Of a stretch of 64,000 nucleotides of DNA, positions 18,593 to 25,595 are shown piece by piece. The DNA comes from Microbacterium sp. LWH13-1.2 (GTDB lineage Bacteria; Actinomycetota; Actinomycetes; Actinomycetales; Microbacteriaceae), in NCBI RefSeq assembly GCF_038397735.1, contig NZ_CP151635.1:1116001-1180000 (forward strand), given 5' to 3'. The notes beneath the pieces are model-generated. The model was given only the letters and a program-made list of their open reading frames with translations. It made no database searches and was not told the DNA's origin. A program made the translations under genes and the position numbers. The number at the start of each line of letters is the position of its first letter. Position 1 is the first letter of the stretch.

Positions 18593-20104
18593 ATGACGGA
18601 GACCACCACACACTCCACCGGTGACGAAGCAGTCGATCGCGTGCTCGCGAATGCGGAGAAGCGCACCGAAGCGCGTATCTTCGGTGACGCGCAGGCCCTG
18701 CAGGATCGATCGACGGCGTCTCATGCGTCGTCGGACGGTGACCAATGGGACCTCGAGGACCGTCATGCGCTGCGGCGCGTGGGCGGTCTCTCGACCGAAC
18801 TCGAAGACGTCACCGAGGTCGAGTACCGACAGCTGCGGCTCGAGAACGTGGTGCTCGTCGGCGTGTACCCGCAGGGCGCTCAGGAGGATGCCGAGAACTC
18901 GCTCCGGGAGCTCGCCGCTCTCGCCGAGACCGCGGGAGCCTTCGTGCTCGACGGCGTGCTGCAGCGGCGCCCGCACCCGGATGCCGCGACCTACATCGGA
19001 CGCGGCAAGGCTCAAGAGCTCAAGGACATCGTCGCCGCCACGGGCGCCGACACGGTGATCGCGGACACTGAACTCGCGCCCAGCCAGCGGCGCGCCCTCG
19101 AGGACGTCGTCAAGGTCAAGGTCATCGACCGGACGACGGTGATCCTCGACATCTTCAGCCAGCACGCGAAGAGCCGTGAGGGCAAGGCGCAGGTCGAGCT
19201 CGCTCAGCTCGAGTACCTGCTGCCCCGACTGCGCGGCTGGGGCGACTCGATGAGCCGTCAGGCCGGTGGCCAGGTCGGTGCCGGCGGAGCCGGTATGGGC
19301 TCACGTGGTCCCGGTGAGACGAAGATCGAGCTCGACCGTCGCCGCATCCGCACCAAGATGGCGCTGCTGCGCCGCCAGATCCGCGACTTCGGTCCCGCGC
19401 GCGAGGCGAAGCGCGCCGAACGCAAGCGCAACACGATCCCGTCCGTAGCGATCGCCGGTTATACGAACGCGGGCAAGTCGAGCCTGCTCAACGCGCTCAC
19501 GAGTGCAGGTGTGCTGGTCGAGAATGCTCTGTTCGCGACGCTCGACGCGACGGTACGCCGTTCCGAGACCTCGGACGGTCGCATCTACACCCTCACGGAC
19601 ACGGTCGGGTTCGTGCGCAATCTCCCGCATCAGCTCGTAGAGGCCTTCCGGTCGACGCTCGAAGAGGTCGGTGACGCCGATGTCGTGCTGCACGTGGTCG
19701 ACGGCGCGCACCCGGATCCCGCCGGCCAGCTGCAGACCGTCCGCGATGTGATGGGCGACGTGGGCGTGCGGGACATGCCCGAACTGGTCGTGTTCAACAA
19801 GGCCGACCTCATCGACGACGGCGAACGACTCGTGCTGCGCGGACTCGAGCCGAAGGCGCACTTCGTCTCGTCGCGATCAGGCGAAGGCGTCGAGGAGCTT
19901 CGCGCAGCCATCGAGGAGGCTCTTCCGAAACCTGCGGTCGAGGTGCATGCGGTCATCCCTTACGATCGCGGCGATCTCGTCGCCGCCATCCACGAAACAG
20001 GGATGCTGCTGTCGGTGGAGCACCAGGAGAACGGCACCGCCGTGCATGCTCGGGTGTCCGAGCGTCTGGCGGCTGACCTCGCTCCGTACGCAGCGGGCGC
20101 CTGA
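18593..20104 (+). CDS. hflX: GTPase HflX
   Basis: A 503-aa ribosome-associated GTPase that splits stalled or heat-damaged 70S ribosomes. The N-terminal HflX domain includes AATYIGRGKAQELKD, a glycine-rich linker (GGQVGAGGAGMGSRGPGE) follows, and the G domain starts at about residue 287 with GYTNAGKSSL, then DTVGF and NKAD. The first 80 residues are a variable acidic extension. A TAAGGT -10-like hexamer at 18552 would give a short leader. Confidence 0.94.
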   Translation: MTETTTHSTGDEAVDRVLANAEKRTEARIFGDAQALQDRSTASHASSDGDQWDLEDRHALRRVGGLSTELEDVTEVEYRQLRLENVVLVGVYPQGAQEDAENSLRELAALAETAGAFVLDGVLQRRPHPDAATYIGRGKAQELKDIVAATGADTVIADTELAPSQRRALEDVVKVKVIDRTTVILDIFSQHAKSREGKAQVELAQLEYLLPRLRGWGDSMSRQAGGQVGAGGAGMGSRGPGETKIELDRRRIRTKMALLRRQIRDFGPAREAKRAERKRNTIPSVAIAGYTNAGKSSLLNALTSAGVLVENALFATLDATVRRSETSDGRIYTLTDTVGFVRNLPHQLVEAFRSTLEEVGDADVVLHVVDGAHPDPAGQLQTVRDVMGDVGVRDMPELVVFNKADLIDDGERLVLRGLEPKAHFVSSRSGEGVEELRAAIEEALPKPAVEVHAVIPYDRGDLVAAIHETGMLLSVEHQENGTAVHARVSERLAADLAPYAAGA

Positions 20105-20110
20105 GCCGGC

Positions 20111-20779
20111 TCAGCGGGCGAGGAAGCGTGCCTCGACGGTGGCGGAGATGACGATCTCGTCCGGCTCGTACTCCATCGATGCGCTCCCGGCATCGGCGGA
20201 GGCGAGCGCGGAGCCGCGCGCCTTGGCCATGCTTGCGAACGGCGGGGCGGGGGTGGGGGCGATGAGTCCGACATCCGCGATCTCGATCGGCACGACGTCA
20301 CCGAGTCCGAGGGCGGTCGCGTACGCCTGAGCTCGCGCCACGGCCACCCCGACCGCCTCGGCGGCGACCTCGCGCTCGATCCGGGAGTTCGTCTCAGGGG
20401 TGAGGTGCCAGTTCACCCAGCCGACCTCGACACCGTCCCAAGGGGACACGTCCGAGACCCAGATGGAGAGCTCTGATGCCTCGGCGAAAGTCGCGGTCAG
20501 GTCGATGCTCGCGTAGTACACCGGGGCGAGCCTCTTGCCCTCGTTGTTCCATGGCCTCTCGGCGCGAACGGAGAGGCGCTTGCTCGTCCACTCGACGACG
20601 CTTCCGGCGTCCTTGCGCGTGGTGATGCTGTCGCGGACAGGTTCGGCCAGTCTCATCACCCGGTCGACCACAGAGGCACGCTCCGGCCCCTCGGCGCGGA
20701 CGCTCACACGGATGGTGGCGCGCTCCGGCGCGACCCGCGCCTCGTGCTCGCCGCGGACGGTCACGGTGACTTCGCTCAT
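20111..20779 (-). CDS. SIMPL domain-containing protein (DUF541)
   Basis: A 222-aa SIMPL-domain protein. The family core is seen as VTVRGEHEARVAPERATIRV at the start and VARAQAYATALGLGDVVPIEIADVG near residue 150 (read in pieces). Most relatives carry a signal peptide, but none is present here, so it is probably cytoplasmic. The molecular function is unknown. It converges on hflX with a six-base gap. Confidence 0.85.
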   Translation of the reverse strand: MSEVTVTVRGEHEARVAPERATIRVSVRAEGPERASVVDRVMRLAEPVRDSITTRKDAGSVVEWTSKRLSVRAERPWNNEGKRLAPVYYASIDLTATFAEASELSIWVSDVSPWDGVEVGWVNWHLTPETNSRIEREVAAEAVGVAVARAQAYATALGLGDVVPIEIADVGLIAPTPAPPFASMAKARGSALASADAGSASMEYEPDEIVISATVEARFLAR

Positions 20780-20785
20780 GGGGTG

Positions 20786-20791
20786 ACTCTA
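20786..20791 (-). promoter_or_regulatory. -10 hexamer, leaderless promoter of the SIMPL gene
   Basis: TAGAGT is followed by CACCCC and the ATG at 20779, a six-base gap with no ribosome binding site. Confidence 0.5.
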
Positions 20792-20840
20792 CGCCAGCGC
20801 CCGACGCACGAGTGGAATGGCGAAGCCGCGACGAACGTTG

Positions 20841-20846
20841 TAGTCT
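20841..20846 (+). promoter_or_regulatory. Candidate -10 hexamer of the tmRNA gene
   Basis: TAGTCT lies about 75 bases before the mature tmRNA 5' end, which would give a precursor trimmed by RNase P. No convincing -35 hexamer is visible, so this is tentative. Confidence 0.3.
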
Positions 20847-20921
20847 GTGATGCTCGGGTACTCCGGTTCCCGGGTTGGAAATTCCACAGAGTGACAGCGG
20901 CTCCTTCGAGAGAAGGACCAC

Positions 20922-21291
20922 GGGGCTGATCGGTTTCGACAGCGCCTGTGAATCCACGAGAAGCGGGCCGAGGATGCAGAGTTATCTCGTAAACGCTCTC
21001 TGCAAAACAATAGTTGCCGAAACCAAGCGCAACGACTTCGCCCTCGCTGCATAAGCGAGCCCGATAGTCCGTCAGGCCGTATGTGATTCCGATACGGATC
21101 CTGGCGTCATCTAGGAATCTTGCTGCGTGATGGCGTCTGGACGTCACGTGGGACTCTTCCCAGGCTGGGCTTGTCGACTTAGGTGTCTGTGACAAAGGTC
21201 GGAGCCGAGTAGAACGTCTGCACAGACTGCGCCCGGAGAAGGCGTGGAGACTCAGCGTTGGACGGGGGTTCGATTCCCCCCAGCTCCACCA
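20922..21291 (+). ncRNA. ssrA: Transfer-messenger RNA
   Basis: A 370-base tmRNA that rescues stalled ribosomes. The 5' end GGGGCTGATCGGTTTCGAC and the 3' end GGTTCGATTCCCCCCAGCTCCACCA form the alanine tRNA-like domain with an encoded CCA. The resume context AATAGTTGCC matches the E. coli AATAGTCGC element, so the tag frame starts with GCC at 21016 and ends with TAA at 21052-21054. The tag reads AETKRNDFALAA, with the usual ALAA degradation signal. The ends were set by pairing the 5' GGGGCTG with the 3' CAGCTCC arm. Confidence 0.95.
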
Positions 21292-21307
21292 GGTCGCTGT
21301 CACGAGC

Positions 21308-21349
21308 AGAACCCCGAGGCCGGTACGCAGGTGACGACCTCGGGGTTCT
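21308..21349 (+). terminator. Terminator after tmRNA
   Basis: AGAACCCCGAGG and CCTCGGGGTTCT form a perfect 12-bp stem with an 18-base loop, followed by a T-rich TCTGTG. It separates tmRNA from the convergent gene at 21382. Confidence 0.8.
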
Positions 21350-21381
21350 TCTGTGTCCGGACACTGCGATGGCGGCTCGGC

Positions 21382-22236
21382 TCAGGAGCGGCCGAGGTCA
21401 TCCAGCGCCGCCTGAGCGGCCTGCAGGGCAGCCTCGGTGTCACCGATCCGCTGAGCGAGCTCCCGCTGCTCCTCGTCGGCGTTCTGGACCTCGGCGCGAG
21501 CGCGCTTCGCGTCGTTCCGGACGGTCGTCAACTCCGCCTCCAGGTCGCGCTCGCGTCGCTCCAGCTCTTCGATCCGCAGCGAGGCGACGCGCAGAGTGCG
21601 GTCCGCCGCAGCGGCGTCGCGCACAGCGCGCTCATGCGCCCTGTCCGCATCGCGCACGGCTCGTTCCGCATCTCGACGATCACGGCGCGCCTTGACCTCG
21701 TCGACAGGTCTCGCCGTGGTCTCGGGCAGGACGGGCGCATCCCCGCCGACGAGGCTGTCCGCGATCTCGGCGAATTCGGCCGAGGGTTCCAGTTCGCGGA
21801 CGAGTCGCCGAGAGGCGACGGCGGCGGCGGCCGTCGGATCGAAGAACGCGGCCGTGATGGTCTGCCGGACTGCTTCCCGTGTCGAAGTCGTGATCCGCTC
21901 GCCGCGTGCTTCGGCGAGCTCGGTGGCTGCAGTCGCGAGCCTGTTCGTCAGCGCACGACGGTCCCGACCGAGCTGGGAGAGCGCCCGAGCGTCCAGATCC
22001 TCCTGCGCCTCTCGCAGTTCCTGGGCGAGCTGCAATGCCTCGCCCAGCTGGGCGGCGCGCTCGTGCGCGAACACATTGACCACCCAGGCGGCGACGGAGG
22101 GCTTCTTCAGGGCGCGGATCCGGGCCGCCAGGGCGGGGTCTGCGGTCTCGGCTGCGCGGGCGTTGCGTGCGGCCACGAAGTCCGCCGGGGGCCCGACGTA
22201 GAGCTCGACAGCGATGTCGGCGAGGGAGGGCTCCAT
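21382..22236 (-). CDS. Hypothetical coiled-coil protein
   Basis: A 284-aa protein of unknown function. Residues 1-60 form a conserved-looking head (LYVGPPADFVAARNARA, then KKPSVAAWVVNVFAHE). Residues 180-280 are a long charged coiled coil (Arg/Glu/Ala-rich). No signal peptide or membrane span is seen. Proteins of this layout are widespread in actinobacteria with no assigned role. The ATG at 22236 is supported by TATCGT seven bases upstream. Confidence 0.75.
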   Translation of the reverse strand: MEPSLADIAVELYVGPPADFVAARNARAAETADPALAARIRALKKPSVAAWVVNVFAHERAAQLGEALQLAQELREAQEDLDARALSQLGRDRRALTNRLATAATELAEARGERITTSTREAVRQTITAAFFDPTAAAAVASRRLVRELEPSAEFAEIADSLVGGDAPVLPETTARPVDEVKARRDRRDAERAVRDADRAHERAVRDAAAADRTLRVASLRIEELERRERDLEAELTTVRNDAKRARAEVQNADEEQRELAQRIGDTEAALQAAQAALDDLGRS

Positions 22237-22243
22237 GCGAGAG

Positions 22244-22249
22244 ACGATA
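22244..22249 (-). promoter_or_regulatory. -10 hexamer, leaderless promoter of the coiled-coil gene
   Basis: TATCGT is followed by CTCTCGC and the ATG at 22236, a seven-base gap. Confidence 0.5.
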
Positions 22250-22310
22250 CACCGCAGGAATCAGGGTCTCAGGCGTGCGATGTCTGCTCGGCGCAGCGCG
22301 CGGCAACCAG

Positions 22311-22316
22311 TATTCT
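22311..22316 (+). promoter_or_regulatory. -10 hexamer, leaderless promoter of the DUF7882-like gene
   Basis: TATTCT is followed by GGGCGG and the ATG at 22323, a six-base gap. Confidence 0.5.
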
Positions 22317-22322
22317 GGGCGG

Positions 22323-22637
22323 ATGGCCACGCTGTTCTATGGAGCATCCGATGTTCCGATCCATATCGAGGACCGCGCCCTCGCGCACCTGAAGATCGTC
22401 ATCGCGACAAAGCTCCGCAGGCAGGAGAGCTTCACCCTGTCGTGGCGTCATCCCGAGGGTGAGCCCGGCGGTCGATCGACGATCTGGATCCACCCGTCCA
22501 TCCCGCTCCGCTTCACGTTCGACGAGCCGGAGCAGCCCCAGCTCAATGCACGGTGGATCGAGGATCTCATGCAATCCGTGAACTCGACGGGTGGCATCCT
22601 TCTGGTCGACGAGGTCATCGACGCGCCGACGCAGTGA
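22323..22637 (+). CDS. Small DUF7882-like protein
   Basis: A 104-aa protein starting MATLFYGASDVPIHIEDRAL and containing LAHLKIVIATKLRRQESFTLSW split across two strands, with WIHPSIPLRF later. It resembles a small family frequent in Microbacteriaceae that has often been mislabelled as ATP-dependent DNA ligase. No ligase motif is present here, and the function is unknown. It is a single gene with its own leaderless-type promoter, divergent from the coiled-coil gene. Confidence 0.75.
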   Translation: MATLFYGASDVPIHIEDRALAHLKIVIATKLRRQESFTLSWRHPEGEPGGRSTIWIHPSIPLRFTFDEPEQPQLNARWIEDLMQSVNSTGGILLVDEVIDAPTQ

Positions 22638-22687
22638 TTGCTCGCTGAGCCGACCGAGGACCGTGCGCCCGGGAGGGGTAAGCGGGG

Positions 22688-23254
22688 TCAGCCCGCCCAC
22701 TCGATGAGGATGAGCCCCTGACGGGTGTCGGCGAACTTCACCCAGCCGTCGCCGAAGAGGTACGTCATGCCGTAGCCGTCTTCGTCGGTGCCCATCGAGA
22801 ACTGCGGGTTCTCGGTGATGTAGACGCCGTCGGAGCCGTCCTCGCGCGTCCACCCCTGTGAGAGGAGCGACGACTGCGCCTGCGTCGCGTCGTCGGCGGA
22901 GATCTCCGACCATCCGTAGAGCTGACCGTGGTCGGAGGCGACCGTGTAGTCCGCCCAGAAGCAGAGCAGTCCGTCGGAGAGCGTGACGTCGCCGATCACG
23001 AACTCCTTCTCTTCGAACGTCCAGCCGGCATCCGTGAGTGCCTGCACGGTGCCGGCGGACACGATCGTGTCGCATGTCGGCTCCGTCGCGGTCTCCGGAG
23101 GCTGCGTCGCGACCGGCTCAGTGGTCGCGGTGGGCGACGGCTTCGGAGCCTTCGGAGTCGGGGTCGCCTCGGCGTCAGGTGCGCCGGCGCAGGAGGTGAG
23201 CGCCACTGCGAGCAGCAGTGCGCCGAACGCGGCGGAGGTCGTGCGTGTGATCAT
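22688..23254 (-). CDS. Putative lipoprotein
   Basis: A 188-aa exported lipoprotein. The signal peptide ends in the lipobox VALTSC with the acylated Cys at residue 22. A Thr/Pro/Ala-rich linker (residues 28-58) is followed by a globular domain of about 130 residues with two Cys (CDTIV, LLCFW) that could form a disulfide. No known domain is recognised. The ATG lies 13 bases after the hisN stop, so it is cotranscribed with hisN, but no functional link is evident. Confidence 0.78.
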   Translation of the reverse strand: MITRTTSAAFGALLLAVALTSCAGAPDAEATPTPKAPKPSPTATTEPVATQPPETATEPTCDTIVSAGTVQALTDAGWTFEEKEFVIGDVTLSDGLLCFWADYTVASDHGQLYGWSEISADDATQAQSSLLSQGWTREDGSDGVYITENPQFSMGTDEDGYGMTYLFGDGWVKFADTRQGLILIEWAG

Positions 23255-23267
23255 CGCGGTGCCTTCG

Positions 23268-24065
23268 TCAATCGTGGAGAAGCTCGAGGAAAGCGTCGTG
23301 GAGAACGCCGTTGCTGGCCAGTGTCGACAGGTCCGAGATCGTCTCGGTGCCGTCGAAGCCGGTCATGCGGCCTCCGGCCTCCCGCACGATCGGCACGGCT
23401 GCTGCGACGTCGTACTCCTTGACGCCGAACTCGGCGACCATGTCGATTCGTCCCTCCGCCAGCAGCATGTACGCGTAGATGTCTCCGTATGCGCGGTCCC
23501 GCCAGACGCGGTCGGCGAGCTTCAGCAGCTGATCGAGGTGTCCGGACTCCGCCCACTGCGCGATGCTCTGGAAGCTCACGCTCGCGTCATCCAGAGACGA
23601 CACAGAGGATGCGCGGATGCGGCGGGGCTCGGCATCCGTCGCCGTCCATGCGCCGGATCCTGCGGCGGCCCACCAGCGTCTGTCGAGGGCCGGCATGCTG
23701 ACGACTCCGACCTGCGGGACGCCGTCGACCGCGAGCGCGATCATGGTTCCCCAGAGGGGGACGCCGCGGAGGAAGTTCGCCGTGCCGTCGATCGGATCGA
23801 TGATCCACTGCCGATGCGTGCTTCCCTGTGCGCCGAACTCCTCCCCGAAGATCCCGTCTTCCGGGCGCTCCGACGCGAGGATCTCGCGGATCGCCCGCTC
23901 CGTCGCGAGGTCGGCGTCGGTCACGTGCGAGTGGTCAGCCTTCGTGGAGACCTCGAGGTCGGGGCTGTCGAATCGCGCCAGCGACTGTGCGTCGGCGGCG
24001 TCGGCCAGCCGGAGGGCGAGCTCGAGGTCGCGGGAGAGGTCGTCGGCGCTGGGGGAGGCGGTCAC
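23268..24065 (-). CDS. hisN: Inositol monophosphatase family, histidinol-phosphatase HisN type
   Basis: A 265-aa magnesium-dependent phosphatase. The metal site is visible as Glu75-Glu76 (FGEEFG), WIIDPIDGTANF at 87-98 and YDVAAAVPIVREAGG near the C-terminus. The sequence fits the actinobacterial HisN subgroup, which dephosphorylates histidinol phosphate, but general inositol or sugar phosphate activity cannot be excluded. The GTG start at 24065 is supported by TATCCT six bases upstream. Confidence 0.85.
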   Translation of the reverse strand: MTASPSADDLSRDLELALRLADAADAQSLARFDSPDLEVSTKADHSHVTDADLATERAIREILASERPEDGIFGEEFGAQGSTHRQWIIDPIDGTANFLRGVPLWGTMIALAVDGVPQVGVVSMPALDRRWWAAAGSGAWTATDAEPRRIRASSVSSLDDASVSFQSIAQWAESGHLDQLLKLADRVWRDRAYGDIYAYMLLAEGRIDMVAEFGVKEYDVAAAVPIVREAGGRMTGFDGTETISDLSTLASNGVLHDAFLELLHD

Positions 24066-24071
24066 CCTCTT

Positions 24072-24077
24072 AGGATA
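24072..24077 (-). promoter_or_regulatory. -10 hexamer, leaderless promoter of hisN
   Basis: TATCCT is followed by AAGAGG and the GTG at 24065, a six-base gap. AAGAGG is too close to the GTG to act as a normal ribosome binding site. Confidence 0.5.
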
Positions 24078-24153
24078 ACCGGCCCGATGGCGGCCTCAGA
24101 GAGGGGCGGACTCAGGGCGACACGCGCGGCGGACGCGATGTACCCGCCTCGAT

Positions 24154-24182
24154 TTCGCACGTCGGCCATCGGCTGGTAATGT
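24154..24182 (+). promoter_or_regulatory. Promoter of tRNA-Lys
   Basis: TTCGCA at 24154 and TAATGT at 24177 are separated by 17 bases, placing the start near 24189, about 25 bases before the tRNA. Confidence 0.5.
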
Positions 24183-24213
24183 AATTCCTCGGCCGGGGGA
24201 TTCACCGGGCCAC

Positions 24214-24286
24214 GCACCTCTAGCTCAATCGGCAGAGCAACTGACTCTTAATCAGTGGGTTCTCGGTTCAAGTCCGAGGGGGTGCA
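24214..24286 (+). tRNA. tRNA-Lys (CTT)
   Basis: A 73-base tRNA. The acceptor arms GCACCTC and GGGGTGC pair with one G-T wobble, the anticodon loop CTCTTAA gives CTT, and the T arm contains GGTTCAAGTCC. CCA is not encoded. A degenerate copy of this gene and its 3' flank lies at 24519-24612. Confidence 0.95.
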
Positions 24287-24294
24287 CGGATCAG

Positions 24295-24328
24295 CCTCGA
24301 TGACTCTCGCCAGTCATCGGGGCTTTTT
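24295..24328 (+). terminator. Terminator after tRNA-Lys
   Basis: CCTCGATGACT and AGTCATCGGGG form an 11-bp stem with one wobble pair and a six-base loop, followed by CTTTTTCG. The same hairpin is partly preserved in the downstream duplicate. Confidence 0.85.
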
Positions 24329-24334
24329 CGCTTT

Positions 24335-24478
24335 TCAAGCCCGGTGGGCAACGACGTCACCCGGGCCGCCGTCAGGGTTCCTCTTCCCTGTGATGACGGC
24401 GAGCGCGGTGCCACCCAGGAGTACGGCTGCGCCGCCGAGCAGTAGGCCGGTCGCAGCCCACCGCCGACAAACGTTCAT
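24335..24478 (-). CDS. Small single-span membrane peptide (47 aa)
   Basis: A 47-codon reading frame with a strong ribosome binding site, GGTGGAGG, seven bases before the ATG. The N-terminus is basic (MNVCRRWAATG). Residues ~10-31 are one hydrophobic Gly/Ala/Leu/Val span, followed by TGKR and a polar tail. The layout resembles either a short membrane peptide or the sorting tail of a sortase-anchored protein (AATG, hydrophobic span, basic stop), but without an upstream exported domain. It lies between intact tRNA-Lys and its degenerate copy. The function is unknown. Confidence 0.55.
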   Translation of the reverse strand: MNVCRRWAATGLLLGGAAVLLGGTALAVITGKRNPDGGPGDVVAHRA

Positions 24479-24518
24479 GTGCCGCCTCCACCGGTGTCGC
24501 CTAGCGCGATTCTCGCAC

Positions 24519-24562
24519 GCACCTCATGAGCGGGGTTGTCGGTTCACGTCCGAGGGGGTGCA
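24519..24562 (+). pseudogene. Internally deleted tRNA-Lys copy
   Basis: The 5' acceptor GCACCTC is joined almost directly to a T arm and 3' acceptor matching tRNA-Lys (TCGGTTCACGTCCGAGGGGG and TGCA, one base changed). About 30 bases covering the D arm and most of the anticodon arm are missing, so it cannot be a functional tRNA. Confidence 0.8.
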
Positions 24563-24612
24563 CGGATCAGCTTCGATGGCTCTCGCCAGTCATCGTGGCT
24601 CTTTCCGCGTCC
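24563..24612 (+). repeat. Degenerate copy of the tRNA-Lys terminator flank
   Basis: CGGATCAGCTTCGATGGC… repeats the 3' flank of the intact tRNA at 24287-24334 with a handful of mismatches. The hairpin core CTCTCGCCAGTCATCG is retained. Confidence 0.8.
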
Positions 24613-24671
24613 GTGCTACTGCCCGGATCGCGTCCGTGCGCTAGTTTGATGCAAACGCTAAGGGGATGGCG

Positions 24672-25082
24672 ATGCGGATACTGGTGGCGAGGTGCGCCGT
24701 CGTGGCTGTCACGGCGGTCGTCGGTCTGGGGCTCAGCGGCTGTTCTGCGGTGATGGAGAAGACCGTCGACCACACGACGTCCTCCGTGACGCTGGCTCCG
24801 GGTGAGGCGCTCGTCGTCGATTTCGGCGAGGTGAATCACACCGTCGGCGACGAATGGATCATCACCCAGGAGCCCGACCCTGCGGTGCTCGGGCCCGGAG
24901 ACGAACGATCCCGCTACCTCGGTGAGGACGGCGAGGCGGGCGCTCCGAGCGAGCTTTCGTATCGTTTCGCGCCGGTCGGCGACGGCACGACGGTGATCCA
25001 GTTCGAGTACCAGTTCCGTGGCTCGGTTCCCGAGGATGTGAGCGATCAGGAGACCGCGGAGATCACCGTCACCGTCAAGTGA
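24672..25082 (+). CDS. Putative lipoprotein with a small beta-type domain
   Basis: A 136-aa exported lipoprotein with lipobox GLSGC and Cys at residue 24. The mature part has alternating strands (SVTLAPGEALVVDFGEV, DEWIITQEPDPAVL, TTVIQFEYQFRG, AEITVTVK) that recall the chagasin/I42 inhibitor fold, although the loop signatures of that family are not clear. The ATG at 24672 is chosen because AAGGGG is six bases upstream; it is too close to the alternative ATG at 24666. It is a single gene just after the decayed tRNA duplicate. Confidence 0.75.
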   Translation: MRILVARCAVVAVTAVVGLGLSGCSAVMEKTVDHTTSSVTLAPGEALVVDFGEVNHTVGDEWIITQEPDPAVLGPGDERSRYLGEDGEAGAPSELSYRFAPVGDGTTVIQFEYQFRGSVPEDVSDQETAEITVTVK

Positions 25083-25087
25083 CGCGC

Positions 25088-25561
25088 TCAGACGACGGCG
25101 ATGACCTCGCCGTCGGTGAGCATTCTCAGGCTCCCGAAGGTGAGCGGCATGACCGTATGCGGGTGGCCCGCGGCAGCCCAGATCTCAGGGTGGTCACCGA
25201 GCGCGTCATCGATGTAGGTTCGCAGCCGAGCAGGGTGCCCCACCGGTGCGACGCCGCCGATCGCCTGCCCCGTCGCCTCGCGGACGACGGATGCCGGTGC
25301 CATCCCGATGACGTCTGCACCGATGCTCCGCGCGAGGACCTCGAGGTCCACCCGGTGGCCGCCGCTCGTCATGACGAGCACGGGGGTTCCATCTGCGACG
25401 AACACGAGGCTGTTCGCGATCGCTGCGACGTCGCATCCGATGGCCGCTGCGGCTTCGGCGGCGGTGCGGGCGGAGTCCGGGAGGATGCGGATCTCCGACT
25501 CGACGCCCGCCTCTGCGAGATGCTGCTGGACGAGTCTGCTGCGTTCGGGGAGGGCGCTCAT
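25088..25561 (-). CDS. YbaK/EbsC family aminoacyl-tRNA deacylase
   Basis: A 157-aa trans-editing domain that hydrolyses mischarged tRNAs, most often Cys-tRNA(Pro). LPDSARTAAEAAAAIGCDVAAIANSLVF, read in two parts, covers the conserved TAxxAA block and the substrate pocket, and GQAIGGVAPVGH is the GGxxPxGH signature near residue 100. The exact tRNA editing specificity is not evident. The ATG at 25561 is supported by TACCGT six bases upstream. It converges on the lipoprotein with a five-base gap. Confidence 0.9.
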   Translation of the reverse strand: MSALPERSRLVQQHLAEAGVESEIRILPDSARTAAEAAAAIGCDVAAIANSLVFVADGTPVLVMTSGGHRVDLEVLARSIGADVIGMAPASVVREATGQAIGGVAPVGHPARLRTYIDDALGDHPEIWAAAGHPHTVMPLTFGSLRMLTDGEVIAVV

Positions 25562-25567
25562 GGGCCC

Positions 25568-25573
25568 ACGGTA
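25568..25573 (-). promoter_or_regulatory. -10 hexamer, leaderless promoter of the YbaK gene
   Basis: TACCGT is followed by GGGCCC and the ATG at 25561, a six-base gap. It lies between the MFS stop and the YbaK start. Confidence 0.45.
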
Positions 25574-25595
25574 CCGAACGCAGCAGACTCGGCGA

